Numbered from the stretch's first letter, positions 12,577 through 25,291 are shown. The stretch is DNA of 64,000 bases from Spirodela intermedia (GCA_902729315.2 LR746265.1:3948892-4012891), one strand, 5' to 3'. Notes: a model not told the origin generated them from the letters alone. Numbers and translations: made by a program.

Positions 12577-13526
12577 CAAGACGTGGGGGCGGGAGCTGAA
12601 GGCGAAGGTGAACAGAGTCATGTGGTAGGGCCGCCGATGCGGTGGGGTGTCCGGCGAGGACATCCCTGAAGCCCCCTCTTCTCACCCTGTGGCCCCCTTC
12701 CGCAGACAAACTTGGCCCCACTCCCCCCTCCTCCTTCCCTCCCCTCTCCAGACAAGCCTGACCCCCCCCTCCCCCCATCCTCTCTCTCACTCTCTCTCTC
12801 TAAATGTGTGCCACAGGTTTACCGTCTAGTGGGCTCCCAGTTAGGTCCGCGGGAAGAGGATTTCAAACAATATCCATTTTCTTCTTGGCGCTGACTGGCA
12901 AAATCGTAATTCCAGGGGGAGGGTGGATAATATTGTACTTGAGTTTTTCTGTCTAGATCTTTGGGAAATTTTTCCTCTGTACCTTCCCTCCCGCCCCACC
13001 CTTTTCCGCCCCGACACCTGTCCTTTACCTCCGACCCCCAAATATCCACTGTGGTACGCCTTTCCCGGCCCCGTCGGTTTCAGGGGTATAGACGCAAACC
13101 TCGATCCTTACCGCCCTGCCCATCTTATCCCCACAGTAAAATCTTTGACACCAGAGATAGAACGGTCAAATTTATATATCTGACCTGGTTGACCATGTAA
13201 ACCGGGTTCTATTCGGTCAAACCTCGTCTGATCTACTTAGCTGTCAATTCCACAGGATTAATTCTTGGTATTAAACGATGGGTATTTTTTTACATGCATA
13301 AAAGCACAAACTTTAGTAAAAAAAAAAAGAAGGTCATTCATGAAAGGCTTCCACGGGGAATTCAACCGTCTGACACGAGTCAACGTGGGATGCTTGTCGT
13401 AGTCTCCTCTCATATGTTTCCCCTCACGGGGTACCGCAGAAGCCTCTTCAAGGGGAAAAAATTCTCAACCTTTAGTTTTCAACGGTCAGCGTCGTCCCGC
13501 AGTAGCTACTCCCTTCTGTTATCTCG

Positions 13527-13560
<34 letters not shown>

Positions 13561-15518
13561 GTCTCTCTGTCTCTCTGTGTACATCATCTGCAGGACTGTA
13601 GCACGTAGTTCCATCGTCAGGGTTTTCCCGCAGGGCGGAGGGAAGTACTCCGTTGTTTTCACGTCCCTCTGTATTCATGACTACCTCCGTATCTTAAGAT
13701 AATCACGGAAGGAGGACGCCAGACGTACGCCACAACAGTACGCCTCTGGCGCCGCCTCTTGTCTTCTCCAGACTGTGGCCCTTGTGACCATGTGGTGGTC
13801 ACGCTCCTTCATTCACAGCGACCCAGCTCAAGAGACAGAGACGCAGAGAGGGAGAGAGAGACAGAGAGAGAGCTGAAACCGGGCATGGAGATCTCAAGAA
13901 GCGCTCTTTCTCTTCCCGCAGAACTGAAGAGACCACGAGGCATCATCCTCGAGCCTGCCCGCAGATATTGACTATGAGGTCACTGAGAGGACGCCGCCTC
14001 GTAATCTCTAACCAGTCTTTTCTCTGCGGCGGCCGATCTTCGCTCCCTGGAAGCACGCCTCTGGCACAGAGTATCAATCACCCTGCGCGCCCTCTGAGCT
14101 CCTCTACTGTGCACGGCGGCGCCGAGTCACATGCGGCGGAGGAACGGCCGCCGGGGGAGCTGGTGGAGATATTTCTCCCTCTTCTCCGGCCCCCCTGATC
14201 CATAGTTTTTTTCGAAGCGCATCCAGAGAAAAACGGGCTGCGAGCAATGGCGTCTTCGGAAATTTTCATGAATCTCGCTGAGAATCTCCTGCCACCGCAA
14301 TGGGTCTTCGTCGGCGGCGAATCTACCGTGGGTCGGGCGGTGCTCGCGGCGGCGGCGGCGGCGGCTGGAGTGGCGGTGGGCCGTGCCTCCGGGCAAGAAG
14401 GACATCGCATGTTCAGGAAATGGCACCCGTTGGTGGAGGACAGAAGGCCCCCCGGCGCGGATTTCCTAGTGGTGTTATGCATCAATGGAGAACCCACAAC
14501 GGGCACTCCTCTCCCCATTTGCCTGCCTCCTCATAAGAGAGAGAAACAGAAGGAGAGAGAGAGAGGGAAGGGGGAGGGGGGGGGACGACTAGGACGAACG
14601 TCAGCTGCCATGATTTAGGCTGCGATGGCGACTGGCCTTCGTCTTTTGTTCGAGCACATGAAGGCCATGTTACTCGGCGTCAGGGCCTACGCTGACGACG
14701 GAGGAATCTGGGCCCAGCGAGATCACTCCTCCGAACCGACATTTTCCTCTCCCTCTTCACCCATTCCCAAAAATGGAGCCTCGACGGGCACCCACCTCTC
14801 TCTCTCTCTTTTCTCTCTCTCTACGCCGTCACGGATTTCTCAAAGCAGGGTGCCCTTCCGTTGGCTCTGCAAACACCCACAAGGGGAGATACCAACCGGC
14901 GACAGGGAAGAAGCCAATGCCGATGGTGAGAAAAGGACAGAGACCCACGAGAGGTACTACGCTGAGGAAGAATGCGCCACGGAGTTCGACAGGGTTACAC
15001 TACAAGATTCTAAGTCAATCATGCCGAAGATTTATATTAAGGAGTGAAGCCCAGCTGAACTGAAGCCCGTGATAGAAGGCCCGGGGTGCAGGCTAAGGGC
15101 CTGTGGTGGTGGCATGTGGAATCTGAGAAACTTTCGGTGCCTTTGTACATTTTGCATGAGAACAAAAGCCCATGAAGGAGGAACAGAGAGCACCAGTCCG
15201 ATGTGATGGCGGCCAAAGAACGCCATTTTTTACTCTGTTTTTTTTTTTTATCTCATTGAAGCTGCATTCTGTCCCAAGCAAGCCCCGCGAGTTGGGGGGG
15301 CATGGGCACACAGGGCGGGAGATTTTCTAGAGATTCACGCGAAAATGCGGCCACAGATTTCCAAGGTTCTGCGGTTTTTTGGGACAATGTGAGGTCCTCA
15401 GTTATGAACATGAAGGGGCTAGTCCGCAATCTACTTGAACGGGAAAAAAAAATTACAGCTATCGGAAGCATCTGAGTATCCAATGCAGAAAAAAAAATAA
15501 AAATAAAATCTTGAACGC
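12357..15518. other. Intergenic region, no recognised gene
   Basis: The SAUR promoter lies at its left edge. Several CT/GA tracts occur (for example 13527-13577 and around 13849-13873). A 123-codon frame at 14247-14618 (+) has an alanine-rich hydrophobic stretch but no recognisable motif, and is listed separately as weak. The rest holds nothing that I can identify. Confidence 0.4.
14247..14618 (+). CDS. Possible small hypothetical protein, weak
   Basis: The frame has 123 codons and starts MASSEIFMNLAENLLPPQ. A hydrophobic alanine-rich run near residues 30-48 could be membrane-spanning. The latter third becomes low-complexity (Lys/Glu/Arg and Gly) where the DNA turns into GA repeats, which argues that at least the end is not coding, or that splicing removes it. 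I do not recognise the sequence. No promoter or splice sites were identified that support it. It may be chance in GC-rich DNA. Confidence 0.18.
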   Translation: MASSEIFMNLAENLLPPQWVFVGGESTVGRAVLAAAAAAAGVAVGRASGQEGHRMFRKWHPLVEDRRPPGADFLVVLCINGEPTTGTPLPICLPPHKREKQKERERGKGEGGGRLGRTSAAMI

Positions 15519-18500
15519 CTACTGACCAGATGGGGCCTTGACCTGCTGGGGCGGGCCATCGATCATGCTCAGCTGCCGCCTGAGCTTAACTATATGCGCC
15601 TGGACCTGTAAAACATTGGCGAAAATTTTCAATAAACTAACTTCCCCTCTTTTTCCGTCCTCCTCGAAAGATAAGTAGCCAGCATTCCTCTAGTTCTCAT
15701 GATTCATGTGATCGTCCATACAAGTCAAGTGACGCCGGAGAAGCCCGAAACCATTTCAGTCTTTCTGATGCGGTTGGGAAGAACACTCGTCTCATTTAAT
15801 GAATTGCCCAGGCCAAAAGTCTTTAAATCGAATCATTCACAGCTTCGTCGGGGACCAACATGATAAGGAAGAAGAAGAAGAAGAAGAAGAAGAAGAAGAA
15901 GAAGAAGAAGAAGAAGAAGAAGAAGAAAAGAAAATCTCCGCCTTGGTGTGATAAAGAGTTGGTGAAAGAGATGGCACAACAACGTCATTCCAGAACAAGA
16001 ATGCTTTATGGAATGGATGTTGCACGGACCTGTACATGGAGTCCTTGTCACCCTTCTACAACGAGGACAATTTAGAAGTGGGGACAGCTTCCACCTACAG
16101 GATTCCCAAGGAAACCACCACCGAAGAAAAAAAGGACAAATATGGGATAAATGCACAGGATTCTACCAACTCGGAATTCAGCCTAGAGACAAACCCACGC
16201 ACAGATGAAACCATGGGTATATAATCCCCACAAAAAATGACCACTCATGTAGATATATCATGCATGTTTCACAAATATATCATCAATAACAGCCAAAAAG
16301 TCATCATCGTGGGCAGTCAATTTTTTTTGCTGAGGGGATGCTAGAGTTAGAAGAACTAGTCAAGCCTTCGAAGTGTATAAGCTCCATCAAGCTACGTGTT
16401 TGGAATGATCTAAATGCGAAATAAAAATGAGTTATCATAGGTTCAAAGGTAATGCAGTTGTAGAGGCCAGAGGGAACCACTTCATGTGAGCTCACAGAAG
16501 GAACTAAAGCGACGACAGGAAGTTATAAAATGCAGAGATGAATCTTAACAATAACAGAAAAAATGAAGAATTACAACTTCCTTCTTCAGAGAGACGCTGG
16601 AACCTTTTACAAGGCGACGCAGAATCTCATTAAATCAAGATGGAAGGGTTTGGGTGAAAGGGAAAGGAATTGAAAGTTACCGATTTTTTTTATTATTGCA
16701 ACATTATGGAGACAGAAATTTCGTCAAAAAAAAATCCATAACATACTGTGAATCCTCTGGAAGGTGTAAGATTTTCATGTTCGCAGTCAGGAATCAAACA
16801 GGGAAGAGAAAATGAAAGAAAATACTAACTTGTTGACGGGCAGCGGCGAGTTTTAGCAGCTCATCTGCTTCAGAGAAATTCATGAACCACTGACTAAAAG
16901 GATGATCTTTGGTGTCACCTCTTTTCTTTTCACTAGAGTTTTCAATGGGGCCTACAGTGATCAAGTGAATACCCCAATAAATATCTACAAGAGAATATGA
17001 AAGTAAAAGGGATAGTAAAATAAGGAAATATACCAGGAGGTAAGGTAAGACCAGTAGGAAGTCGGGGTACAATGGCTATAGGATGATTCTGGATTCGGGC
17101 AACAAATGCTTCAGAAGGATCAGAGAAAACAATCTCATCATAAGTTTCCACAACCACAGGCTTTTTCGTTGACTGGGCTCCAGATTCCTCCTCTGGATAC
17201 AACTTCAGCTGGTGATACCTGAAAATTTTGGAAAAAGCAAAATAGTCAGCAGATAAAGGTCAAACAAGCTCCATGGATCTACAGCAAGACAGATGATAGG
17301 TGATAGATAACTTACAGCTCCAACTGTCTGTCACAAACATCGCTATGGAAAAATAGAGTAATAGCAATCTCGAATTCCCCCCACCCAGATTCTGATACTT
17401 CGAAAGGAGCAGACTCCACAATCCTTGTGGGATTGTCAAAACTGGGATGCAGCTGAAAAACAGCACGCTTTACTACCGAACTAAGATCTTCATTTGTTGC
17501 CCCACGAATGTACACAGTCCATCTGTGGGAGTTGTACCTAGCAGAGAGCAATAGAGAGATTATTACATGGAGCCAGTGGGAAGTTTGAAGAGAACGAAAG
17601 GCTACTGCTTACTCAGTCGCCTTCTTGCCCAGCCAAAAAGACATAGTTCCATACACAATAGGAATGCTGATTTCCACATCCTTTAGCCTTTTTATCTGGC
17701 CCTAGAAATTTTTAAAAAAAAGGTACTGCCAGTCAATATCATGGTACTATAATGAAACAAAGATTGAGGCAAAGGCCAGTAAATAGTTTCATGGGCAGTA
17801 TAAGTCAAAGGCCAGGTAAATAGGTTGACGTAGAAGGAGAATTTGGTCACTTCGGAATTGAAATTTGAACCATCTTCTAGATATACTTGATTTTTTTATC
17901 ATTTTGAAGTATTCCTAAATAGCTTGATATCAAGGACCATACTGTAACAACATGTATTGGTACTTGGATACTTATGGATTCTTATCAAACGATTCCATTC
18001 CTGTCACCCATCTGTGACCTAAACTAGGGTGAATCATATTAGCCCCAAATTCTAAAAGAATCACGATGTGAGGCTTGTGTTTTGTACACATTCTCATTCA
18101 AGCCAAAAAAGAAAAACTACAAGTCTGGTGAACTGGATTGACCTTTTAGTCATTCAGGATCATTCAATAAAAGTGATCACCTACGAAACTACAAGAACAA
18201 GTCAAGAAAGTTCTGTTAGAACATAAACTAGAAGTGGTTTTGTCAATGAAGTAAAAGTCAAGGCACAAACAAATCCACAACTTGCAATTTTTACCTTCAA
18301 CAAATGAAGCACCCAATACCTGAGTCAAATACTAAGTTACACAATTATCTAGGTGATGTTGGTTACTGTGCCCCTATTTGTCCCCAAATTATTCTCATGC
18401 AGTTCCCGAAATCCAACGTAAGTAATTTTCTTGCAGCCATTAAGAAGAGTTTGAAAACTAACATAGCAAATATATTTATTATAGAGAGATGCAGCATTGC

Positions 18501-19594
18501 AAAGTTGATGAGGAACAGTAATAAATGGTCAAAGTTCTTGCTTTTATATCTGGAGAACTTACCACCTCTAAAACTCCTGCAGAACATCAAAACACACTGA
18601 TAAATGCAAAGTTTAGGCATAGATACGAAATTCCCAGATAAACCAATTTAACTATGGGACTCCTGAAAAAAATAGTTTCCAACAATAACAAAGTGAGAAG
18701 AGGCGAAAAATGCCATTTGGCTATGCTACGCTTACTCGTAGTCAGTTTTTTTAACACACGATACAGACTTTCAAGGGGGCTAAAGGTTTTAGAAGATCAT
18801 AGGAAATAGATGGGACAAGCGTGCAGTATTGTAAAGCTGGCAACTCTCAGTTGTAATAAATCTTGATACAAATTGATTTCTTAGACGCTGTGGTTCACCT
18901 CCTTCTATCTCTTTCTAGGGTTTCAGGACAATAACGGTGATTCAAGCTCCAAGATGTTTGTAAGACAGTGGGTGGAGACCCAATTCCTGTACAATTAACT
19001 TCACCACGAAGCTCAGTCACAGAGAAGCTGATGCAGAGGATAGCGTTTGTCCTGGAGTCGCCTGCACCATGTCCCTAGAATGCGAGGAACATGCTTACGC
19101 TTCTCACAGAAAAAGCGTGGTCCGTTCACCCCCACACCCCACAGCGAGCACACACACAGAGGACAGGTTAGGAAGCCCAATGGATCCCAGTTACCGCACC
19201 AAATGCCATCGTCTAAGAATAGTGTATACCCTAAGCAATAACGAAGATGAAAGCTAAATACGCTTCATTCGCCGAGACAATACGAACTGTGCAGCTAAAC
19301 GCAGGCAATTCAACGTTCAAATTACCTATTCTTTCGGAATCGCCCCAGACAGTGACTAGGCCACGCCTGAAACGCTCCTCATCAGTGATGACTAAACTTT
19401 TCCCTCAAATCGTCTGTTGAAATCGAGCGGGCGTTACAAACCTTTTTGTCGATGTCGTCGGGAACCCTAGCGACCTTGGATCGCTGCTGTGACTTCTGGC
19501 CTGAACCACCGTCCGACTGATCGCCACCACCTCCTCCTCCTCCTACGTTCCCGGAACCGGCCGCGTGTTTTCTCCCCGCGCTGGTGTTTGGCAT
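15519..19594 (-). CDS. YAF9A: YEATS-domain chromatin protein YAF9A/GAS41 (TAF14B-like)
   Basis: Six exons read on the minus strand: 19442-19594, 17613-17695, 17316-17537, 17034-17218, 16830-16951 and 15519-15605. They encode 283 residues, and the phases close at every GT-AG junction. After a glycine-rich N-terminus comes the YEATS domain (about residues 55-190), with [39 protein letters not shown] and the acyl-lysine pocket segment [10 protein letters not shown] (129-138). The C-terminus has [17 protein letters not shown] and a short coiled coil [19 protein letters not shown]. Plant YAF9A is a subunit shared by the SWR1 (H2A.Z deposition) and NuA4 (H4 acetylation) complexes in the nucleus and affects flowering time. 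The first intron is long (about 1.75 kb). A (GAA)n tract lies just beyond the end of intron 5's exon, inside the intron next to the last exon. No defects are seen. Confidence 0.95.
15868..15927. repeat. (GAA)n microsatellite in YAF9A intron 5
   Basis: About 20 GAA trinucleotide repeats, lying between the last two exons of YAF9A. Short poly-Lys, poly-Ser and poly-Leu reading frames over it are artefacts of the repeat. Confidence 0.95.
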
Positions 19595-19814
19595 CTTGCA
19601 GCGCCTCCCGCGGGAAGATGACGCTGAAATGGAATCGAAAAAGATGGTAACTTTATACGTAAGCAGAGGCTCAATTTATCTTACGGAAAATATGGTTAGA
19701 CATCTTCTTTCCCATGTTTAATGGGCGTAAATGGGCCAGTGAGCCAACTCTCCTGCCGAACTTTTCCGGATGGGATCAAAGTCAATGATCGATAGTCAAC
19801 GATCAAAGGGTAGC

Positions 19815-19865
<51 letters not shown>

Positions 19866-19978
19866 CCCCTGTCTCGTAAACAAGAGATCACCCTTCCCCT
19901 CTCCCTTCCAAACTTCATGCGGCGAAGACGTTGGGGATGAGCTTCCCCGCCTCGTACAGCGACAAGCGAAAGAAATAG
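19595..19978. promoter_or_regulatory. YAF9A upstream region
   Basis: This lies upstream of the YAF9A start on the minus strand. A TGGGCC site II hexamer occurs at 19732-19737, about 140 bases from the start codon. A CT tract (19817-19866) marks the change to the copia-derived sequence to the right. The promoter role is inferred from position. Confidence 0.35.
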
Positions 19979-20219
19979 GAAAGGAAGATGAGGAGAACAT
20001 CCTCCTCTCTCTCTCTCGACTCAACACAAGATTCGTCACCCCCCTTTTTCTATAAAAGGATTAGGGCAACTGTTGAGACGGATTACAATAAAGATTCTCC
20101 ATTTCGATACCCAGCTCAAGTCCAGGATCACTCTTCACATTCTTAAACAATATTTCAGTAGAAGAGTGATCTTCCATATACGAGAGAAAGAATCAAGGAG
20201 AGGAAGATGAGGAGAACAC

Positions 20220-20284
<65 letters not shown>

Positions 20285-20435
20285 CAACACAAGATTCGTC
20301 ACCCCCATTTTTCTATAAAAGGATTAGGGTAACTTTTGAGACAGATTACAAGAAGGATTCTCCATTTCGATACCCAGCTAAAGTCCAAGATCACTCTTCA
20401 CATCCTAACAATATTTCAGTAGAAGATTGATCTTC
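19979..20435. repeat. Tandem ~220-bp duplication of an LTR U3-like segment
   Basis: Copy 1 (19979-20176) and copy 2 (20202-20435) share the same order of landmarks: an AGGAAGATGAGGAGAACA block, a CT tract, CTCAACACAAGATTCGTCAC, a TATAAAAGGATTAGGG block, and CCATTTCGATACCCAGCT. They differ by point changes and by CT-tract length; the tract in copy 2 (20224-20281) is about 58 bases long. Confidence 0.85.
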
Positions 20436-20576
20436 AAAAAAGAAAAAAAGGAACAAAAATAACAGTTTCTGAATGTGCATGACGTCCCCAGTAAGCAAAT
20501 CATGAAGATCAATTGGCATCACACATTTCCTCGATTTCTCTCTCTTATGATTGTCTTCAATCTGTTTGGTGAATTT

Positions 20577-21761
20577 TCAACCAACAACAACTGTCACGGG
20601 TCGATTCTTTATGTCACTTGCAATCACCTTGCCTTCTCTTGTGATCGTCCACAAGTCTTCCGCAAATCTGACGACATAACCTTCACTAGCCAGCTGCCCT
20701 ACAGAGATGTAATTTACTTTCAAACCTGGGACATGACTTACATTCAATAGGTTCCATACTCTTCCAGCAGAAGTCCTGATTTTAATATCTCCTTTGCCAA
20801 CAATATCCAAAGGTTCATGATAAAAGAGTTAAATTTGCCAAAGTTTCCAGCAACATAATTATTCATCCACTCTTTTGCATGAAGTAGAGTGCACTGAGAC
20901 ACTGGTGATCACATTCCATGATTCTATGGGACTCACCACACTCAAGATTAAAGTATCTTGGATCTCCTCTATCATAGAGCGTGTAGAATGATCATCAGTG
21001 CTTTGACTTTCATCGACATCTTTCTTTCTTTCTTTGCAATACCTCTTGAGGTGCCCTTTCTTCCCACATTGCCAACATGTGTCGTCTGTGGACTTGAGTT
21101 GACTTTTTCCTTTCGATTTGTGTTTACTACAGCGTTGACTCTTGTGCTGTGTTCTTCCTCTATCTTCCAAACTTCGGGTAGAATCATTTTTCTCTCCTGA
21201 TTCTCTCATGCGAACATACTCCTTCGAATCAGATCACGGACCTCATTCAGCTTCAGTTTGCTTGAAGAACTACTGACAGCAGTCATACTAGTGGAACTCC
21301 AAGTCTCAGGCAAAGAAAACAACAGAATTAAAGCTTTAAACTCATCATCAAGCATAATACTCGTAGAGTCCAATTGATTAGTTATCAAATCAAACTCATT
21401 GATGTGATCTTTAATAGATGTACCTTCTGTCATCTTCAGATTAAAGAGACGTCGGATTAAATACAACTTTGTTGACGGCGATGTGTTCTCATACATGTTC
21501 AAAAGAGATTTCATAAGACCAGATAAAGTCTTCTCATTCAGAACATTTAAGGCAACATTTTTACCCAGTGTCAAACGGATCGCTCCTAGGGCTTGTTTAT
21601 CCAATAGATTCCAATCCTCTTGTGGCATATCGTCTGGCTTCACACCGAGCAACGGCTGATGGAGTTTCTTCTTGTGTAGATAGTTCTCAACCTGCATCTG
21701 ACAAACGGAAATTCTTTCCATCGAACTTATCGATCTTGACTTTATCTTCTTCTGCAGCCAT
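20577..21761 (-). pseudogene. Copia gag / CCHC / protease / pre-integrase remnant
   Basis: The gag start (MAAEEDKVKIDKFDG on the minus strand from 21761) runs into a frameshift near 21707. The main gag block, with PQEDWNLLDKQALGAIRLTL and the UBN2-type region, continues to about 21225. There a second frame change leads into the nucleocapsid segment, whose zinc knuckle C-X2-C-X4-H-X4-C (CWQCGKKGHLKRYC) lies at 21036-21077. The protease motif that should follow (DSGAS) is not recognisable. A pre-integrase piece (LLNVSHVPGLKVNYISVGQL) follows at 20577-20810, in another frame. These breaks make the element non-functional for retrotransposition. Confidence 0.85.
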
Positions 21762-22340
21762 AGCCTCCAACTCTGGTTCTCAAAACGGTTCACCAAAAAC
21801 AGGTGTTCTTGTATGTAGAACGTACTCAAACTAGAAGATCTTGTAACCAATTAGTTGATTGGGATAAATGTACTCTCCTTACCTAACAGAATAAATGGAA
21901 ATAAGAGACAAAGAAAGGAAGAAGAGCGAGACACACCAGGGTTTAATGCGGTTCTGAGAATTCTCTTACGTCCAGTGGCTCATGGCCCACTTGTTAGTGA
22001 GATTAAATATCTCTGTGAACTTGAGAAGATGACAAAGGACCCATCTTTCTGGCCCCTCGCGCACGCCCTTCTCTTTCTTTTATCTCTGTTCAGCGCAAGA
22101 GACGGCGCCCCTCTCTTTATATATGGAGGGTTTAGGGCAACTTGTGGGGCGGATGACAATTACGCCCTTCCGTTTTGGCCCCCTCCTTTTAATACCCCTC
22201 CCAAGCCCCCAAGATCAGTCGCTCCTGGCTGCTTTTATGATGGATGGCGCTATCCTCCGGCGGTGAACGCCCTTCTTCCTGGTGCATTTCCCCCGTCCAC
22301 CCTCGCTCCCCTGCTCAGATTAGGGTTTGAGCATCTTCTC

Positions 22341-23398
22341 TGAAGATCCGATTTCCACGGCGAACTGTGGTGAGAATCGCCGGACCGTTCGTGGACGGCG
22401 GGTACCTGGCTGTGGAAATGGAGCATTAATGCGTCTCATGGGATGCGATCACCGCAGCTTGAGGGAGGTGAAGCCTCAGAAGACGGTGCTAGAGAAGAAG
22501 CATTCTGATCTACCAGTGATTTGATCCATCGGCTTGGATTGTTTCCTTTCTCGGGTACTCTGACGGCGCCGCCCCCGTTCCTAGTAAGATGGGCTCTTCG
22601 CCGATCGGCTACCACTTCCATGTCCGACAGGAAAATCCGATCTGGCCGGCTGCCCGATGGGCTGCGACGTCGACGTAGCTTCGTTGCAGAACAACGTCCG
22701 AGATTTTCCTAGCGAGATGCATGAACGGAGGCCTCCACGGATGGCGGAGTGAGACATGTCGAACTCGTACGGGACAAGCAGGCCCCCCGACTTGAGAAGA
22801 GTCCACCGTAGAAGGAGAGACGAGATCCAGCTCCTGCAACGATCAATGTCGGAAAATGTCTTTGGTCCCCAATGGAGAGAAAGAGAGAGAGAGAGATAAA
22901 TCATGGTTGTGAAAAAGATGGGGTGATGAGGCTGGGGAGGGTGCAGGGAGCCAGGAGGGCGTCTCCTTCCTCTCATAGGAACTGGATCTCTGAAAGAAAG
23001 AAATCATCCTCTCAATGCCTTCTGTCCTCTCGTTGCGTCAAAAAGGGATGATGATCGTGGTAATGCAGCTTATAGGCTGATTTTTTTTCTTATGTTAGTT
23101 AAATATTTATATTTACTATTTTTTAAGAGGAAGAGGAAGAGGAAGAAGTTGACTTTGGTAAAGCTAGTGGGGGTATACATCTCTATATTTCTTAATATAT
23201 CAGACTAGTTGAAAGTCCACGGTTTGTCAAAAAGACTCTCCAGTAAGCAGCATATATAACCTGCACCGCCCGCAGATAGGTAAAAAATGGTCAAAATTTT
23301 CAAACTAAAGGGCTCTGTACAATTCTTTCGGTCTCTGATTTGTTCCTCAAGCATGGGGCCCGCGGAATTTCTCTGCTAGGAATGACCGGGGCGCCTGC
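22341..23398. other. Intergenic region, no recognised gene
   Basis: This is GC-rich sequence next to the copia LTR, then AT-rich sequence toward the SAUR gene at 23399. Several 60-130 codon frames overlap on both strands, and none carries a known motif. A short GA tract lies near 22880. Confidence 0.35.
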
Positions 23399-23671
23399 TC
23401 AGATAAGCCGCAAAAGAGACAGAAAGTCGTCTTCCGAGCAGGGGATCGTGAGGCGGCCCGTCGGGTGTTGGTAGCCGATCTCTTCCTCAACCCTCCGCAG
23501 TAGCGTCTGGAACGAAGCGTGCTTCAGGTAGGTCAACGGGATCACGAACCGCCTCCTGCTCTCCCCAACGTAGACCGCGAAGTGTCCCTTGGGGACATCT
23601 CTGGCCGCAGTGGAAGAGCGGGCCCAGGCCAGGTGCAGCCGGCTGATGAGGTGCTGAAACCCGAAGCCCAT
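23399..23671 (-). CDS. SAUR family protein
   Basis: A single exon of 90 codons starting MGFGFQHLISRLHLAWARSS. It holds the SAUR core [38 protein letters not shown] and RLTIPCSEDDFLSLLRLI, ending right after it. An upstream in-frame ATG at 23701 would add ten residues (MRPFTTTSST), but the inner ATG matches the MGFxxxxI start of the clustered SAUR subgroup (SAUR20-like). A TATAAA box lies on the minus strand at 23745-23750, about 75 bases from the start. This is the first of three SAURs within 5.2 kb and points away from the other two. It is intact. The function, auxin-promoted cell expansion through PP2C.D inhibition, is known for the family and not shown here. Confidence 0.93.
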   Translation of the reverse strand: MGFGFQHLISRLHLAWARSSTAARDVPKGHFAVYVGESRRRFVIPLTYLKHASFQTLLRRVEEEIGYQHPTGRLTIPCSEDDFLSLLRLI

Positions 23672-25291
23672 GGTTGAACTCGTCGTCGTGAATGGCCTCA
23701 ACGAACGGCCGAAGTTGGATGAGAGCGAGGTGCAAAACCTTCCGTTTATAGCACTATCGCAGGAGATGGGGGGAAGCTGGGGAGATTGGGGATTTATTTC
23801 CCATCATCTTCTGCCCTGGAAAACGATCCGAGGTAGGGCCTGGTGCCGATCTCTAGAGAAGGTGAGGAAACATGCCCACATGGGGGGCTCTTTTGACCGG
23901 AAGAGCTGGTTCTCGTGGGCTAGCTATGGCCTCCGTGAAGAGGGCCTGCATCTTAACTGGAAACTCCCTCACCCCAAACCACGAAGGAGGGGGGACCCGC
24001 CCCGAGAGTAGGACATATGGGATCTCAGTGGGATGATATACGGCCATTACACGACTCCGCAGCCGCCCGAGACGGCGAGGAAAGCTCATGCTTTGCGTCT
24101 CCTGCATTTTTTTTCTTTCTTTCTTTCCACCGACGTGACTGATCCGGAGATTGATGTTCGGACGTGCCCATGTGTCGAACGATCAGCAGAATTAGGACCG
24201 GGAAATCTTCAGTACGCTGGTAGGTTCCCCTCGTAGGTCGATTGCCCGAGTGGTGAAGTATGAGGAGTAAGAGCGAAGTTAGAGAGAGAGAGAGAGAGAG
24301 GTGGCGGGCGAGCCCCTGGTTTTCCTGCCGTGGTGGAGGTCCGCGAAGGTTGTGAAAAAGATGGGGAGATGAGACAGGGACGGGAAGGATCCCTAACATG
24401 GCCACAGGCTGGCGTGTGATTCGCTTGTCTCTCTGGTTCTATCATTACTCAGCGCTCCCGCACCACGTGGTATGAACCCAGGAACTTAGGATACATGAAA
24501 ACATATCAATTTTAATACTATTCAAATAAATAAAGTCCTTGGTGAATTACTTCGATCGGCACGAATGCATCGAATGGACGCGAGTACAGGTGGGACGAAG
24601 AGGAGGGGGGATTCATATGGGTTCGACAACCATGGCTGCGTGATCAGGACCCACTGCTCATTATGGCGTCGGAAACTCTGCTGCCTCTGCCGGGGAACAA
24701 GATCTCAGACGGTTGCGAGGATGACGCAGAGGTGAATGGGGAGATGGCGACCGGGCGAGGTCCAGCGCCTCCTCCTCTCATGTGCTGGGTTACCTTGTCT
24801 AAGTCGGACAGCCTCCGGTGAGTCCCAACAAAGAAGCCCAGCAAGTGGTTCCTCGCTGTGCTGAGGTGCATGAACCAGGCCTCTGCTCGTCGCTCAAACA
24901 AGGCCAGCCTGCAAGCCTGGAAGATTGAACAGAATGAATCATAAGCAATGGCGACGACCAATGAACTGACCGATTATGGAGAAAACTTAAGTTCACGGAC
25001 GAATTACTAGTGTTTTGGGTTTCTTGGTGGAGGGCCGCGGGGGAAAATGGAACAGTGCCACGTGATGTTGCTTGATGCATGTCAATGGATCGCCAGACAG
25101 AAGTTCCTCCGAATTCACACCCATTGTGAGGACCATCCTCCATCTTCCTCTATAAATAGGTTCTTATAGCCGTCTGAAATGATCACGAATCACAAGAACA
25201 GGGAACTGGATCAGGCTACTGTACTTTCAGCCATTACCGAGCTCTCAGCTTCTCCACGTTCAAGTTTGGGAGCTAAAGAGTGGGAAGAGAC
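23672..25291. promoter_or_regulatory. Divergent SAUR-SAUR intergenic region
   Basis: This 1.6-kb spacer lies between a minus-strand and a plus-strand SAUR. It contains TATAAA for the left gene (complement 23745-23750) and TATAAATA for the right gene at 25150-25157. A GA tract lies at 24280-24301. Single auxin-response hexamers occur (GAGACA near 24370 and TGTCTC near 24427), but single hexamers are expected by chance. A 105-codon minus-strand frame at 24644-24961 matches nothing I know. Confidence 0.4.

Larger units (their letters stand above)
19979..22340 (-). mobile_element. Truncated Ty1/copia LTR retrotransposon
   Basis: Read on the minus strand, a 5' LTR-like segment (about 22340-21856) contains a TATATAAA box (complement at 22113-22120). 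It ends shortly before a degenerate Met-tRNA primer-binding site (complement of 21838-21852). The leader is followed by gag, the CCHC nucleocapsid, a decayed protease and the pre-integrase region, stopping near 20577. Integrase, reverse transcriptase and RNase H are absent. At the other end, 19979-20176 and 20202-20435 are two tandem copies of a segment related to the U3 part of the 5' LTR: they share a GTTGCCCTAA-type stretch next to a TATA-like element. The element is internally deleted. The outer LTR boundaries and target duplication were not resolved. Confidence 0.72.

Noticed and set aside
15837-16156. Poly-Ser, poly-Leu and poly-Lys frames
   Set aside because: They are produced by the (GAA)n tract in the YAF9A intron.
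24644-24961. 105-codon minus-strand frame between two SAURs
   Set aside because: It has no recognisable domain, splice support or promoter. It is likely chance in GC-rich spacer.
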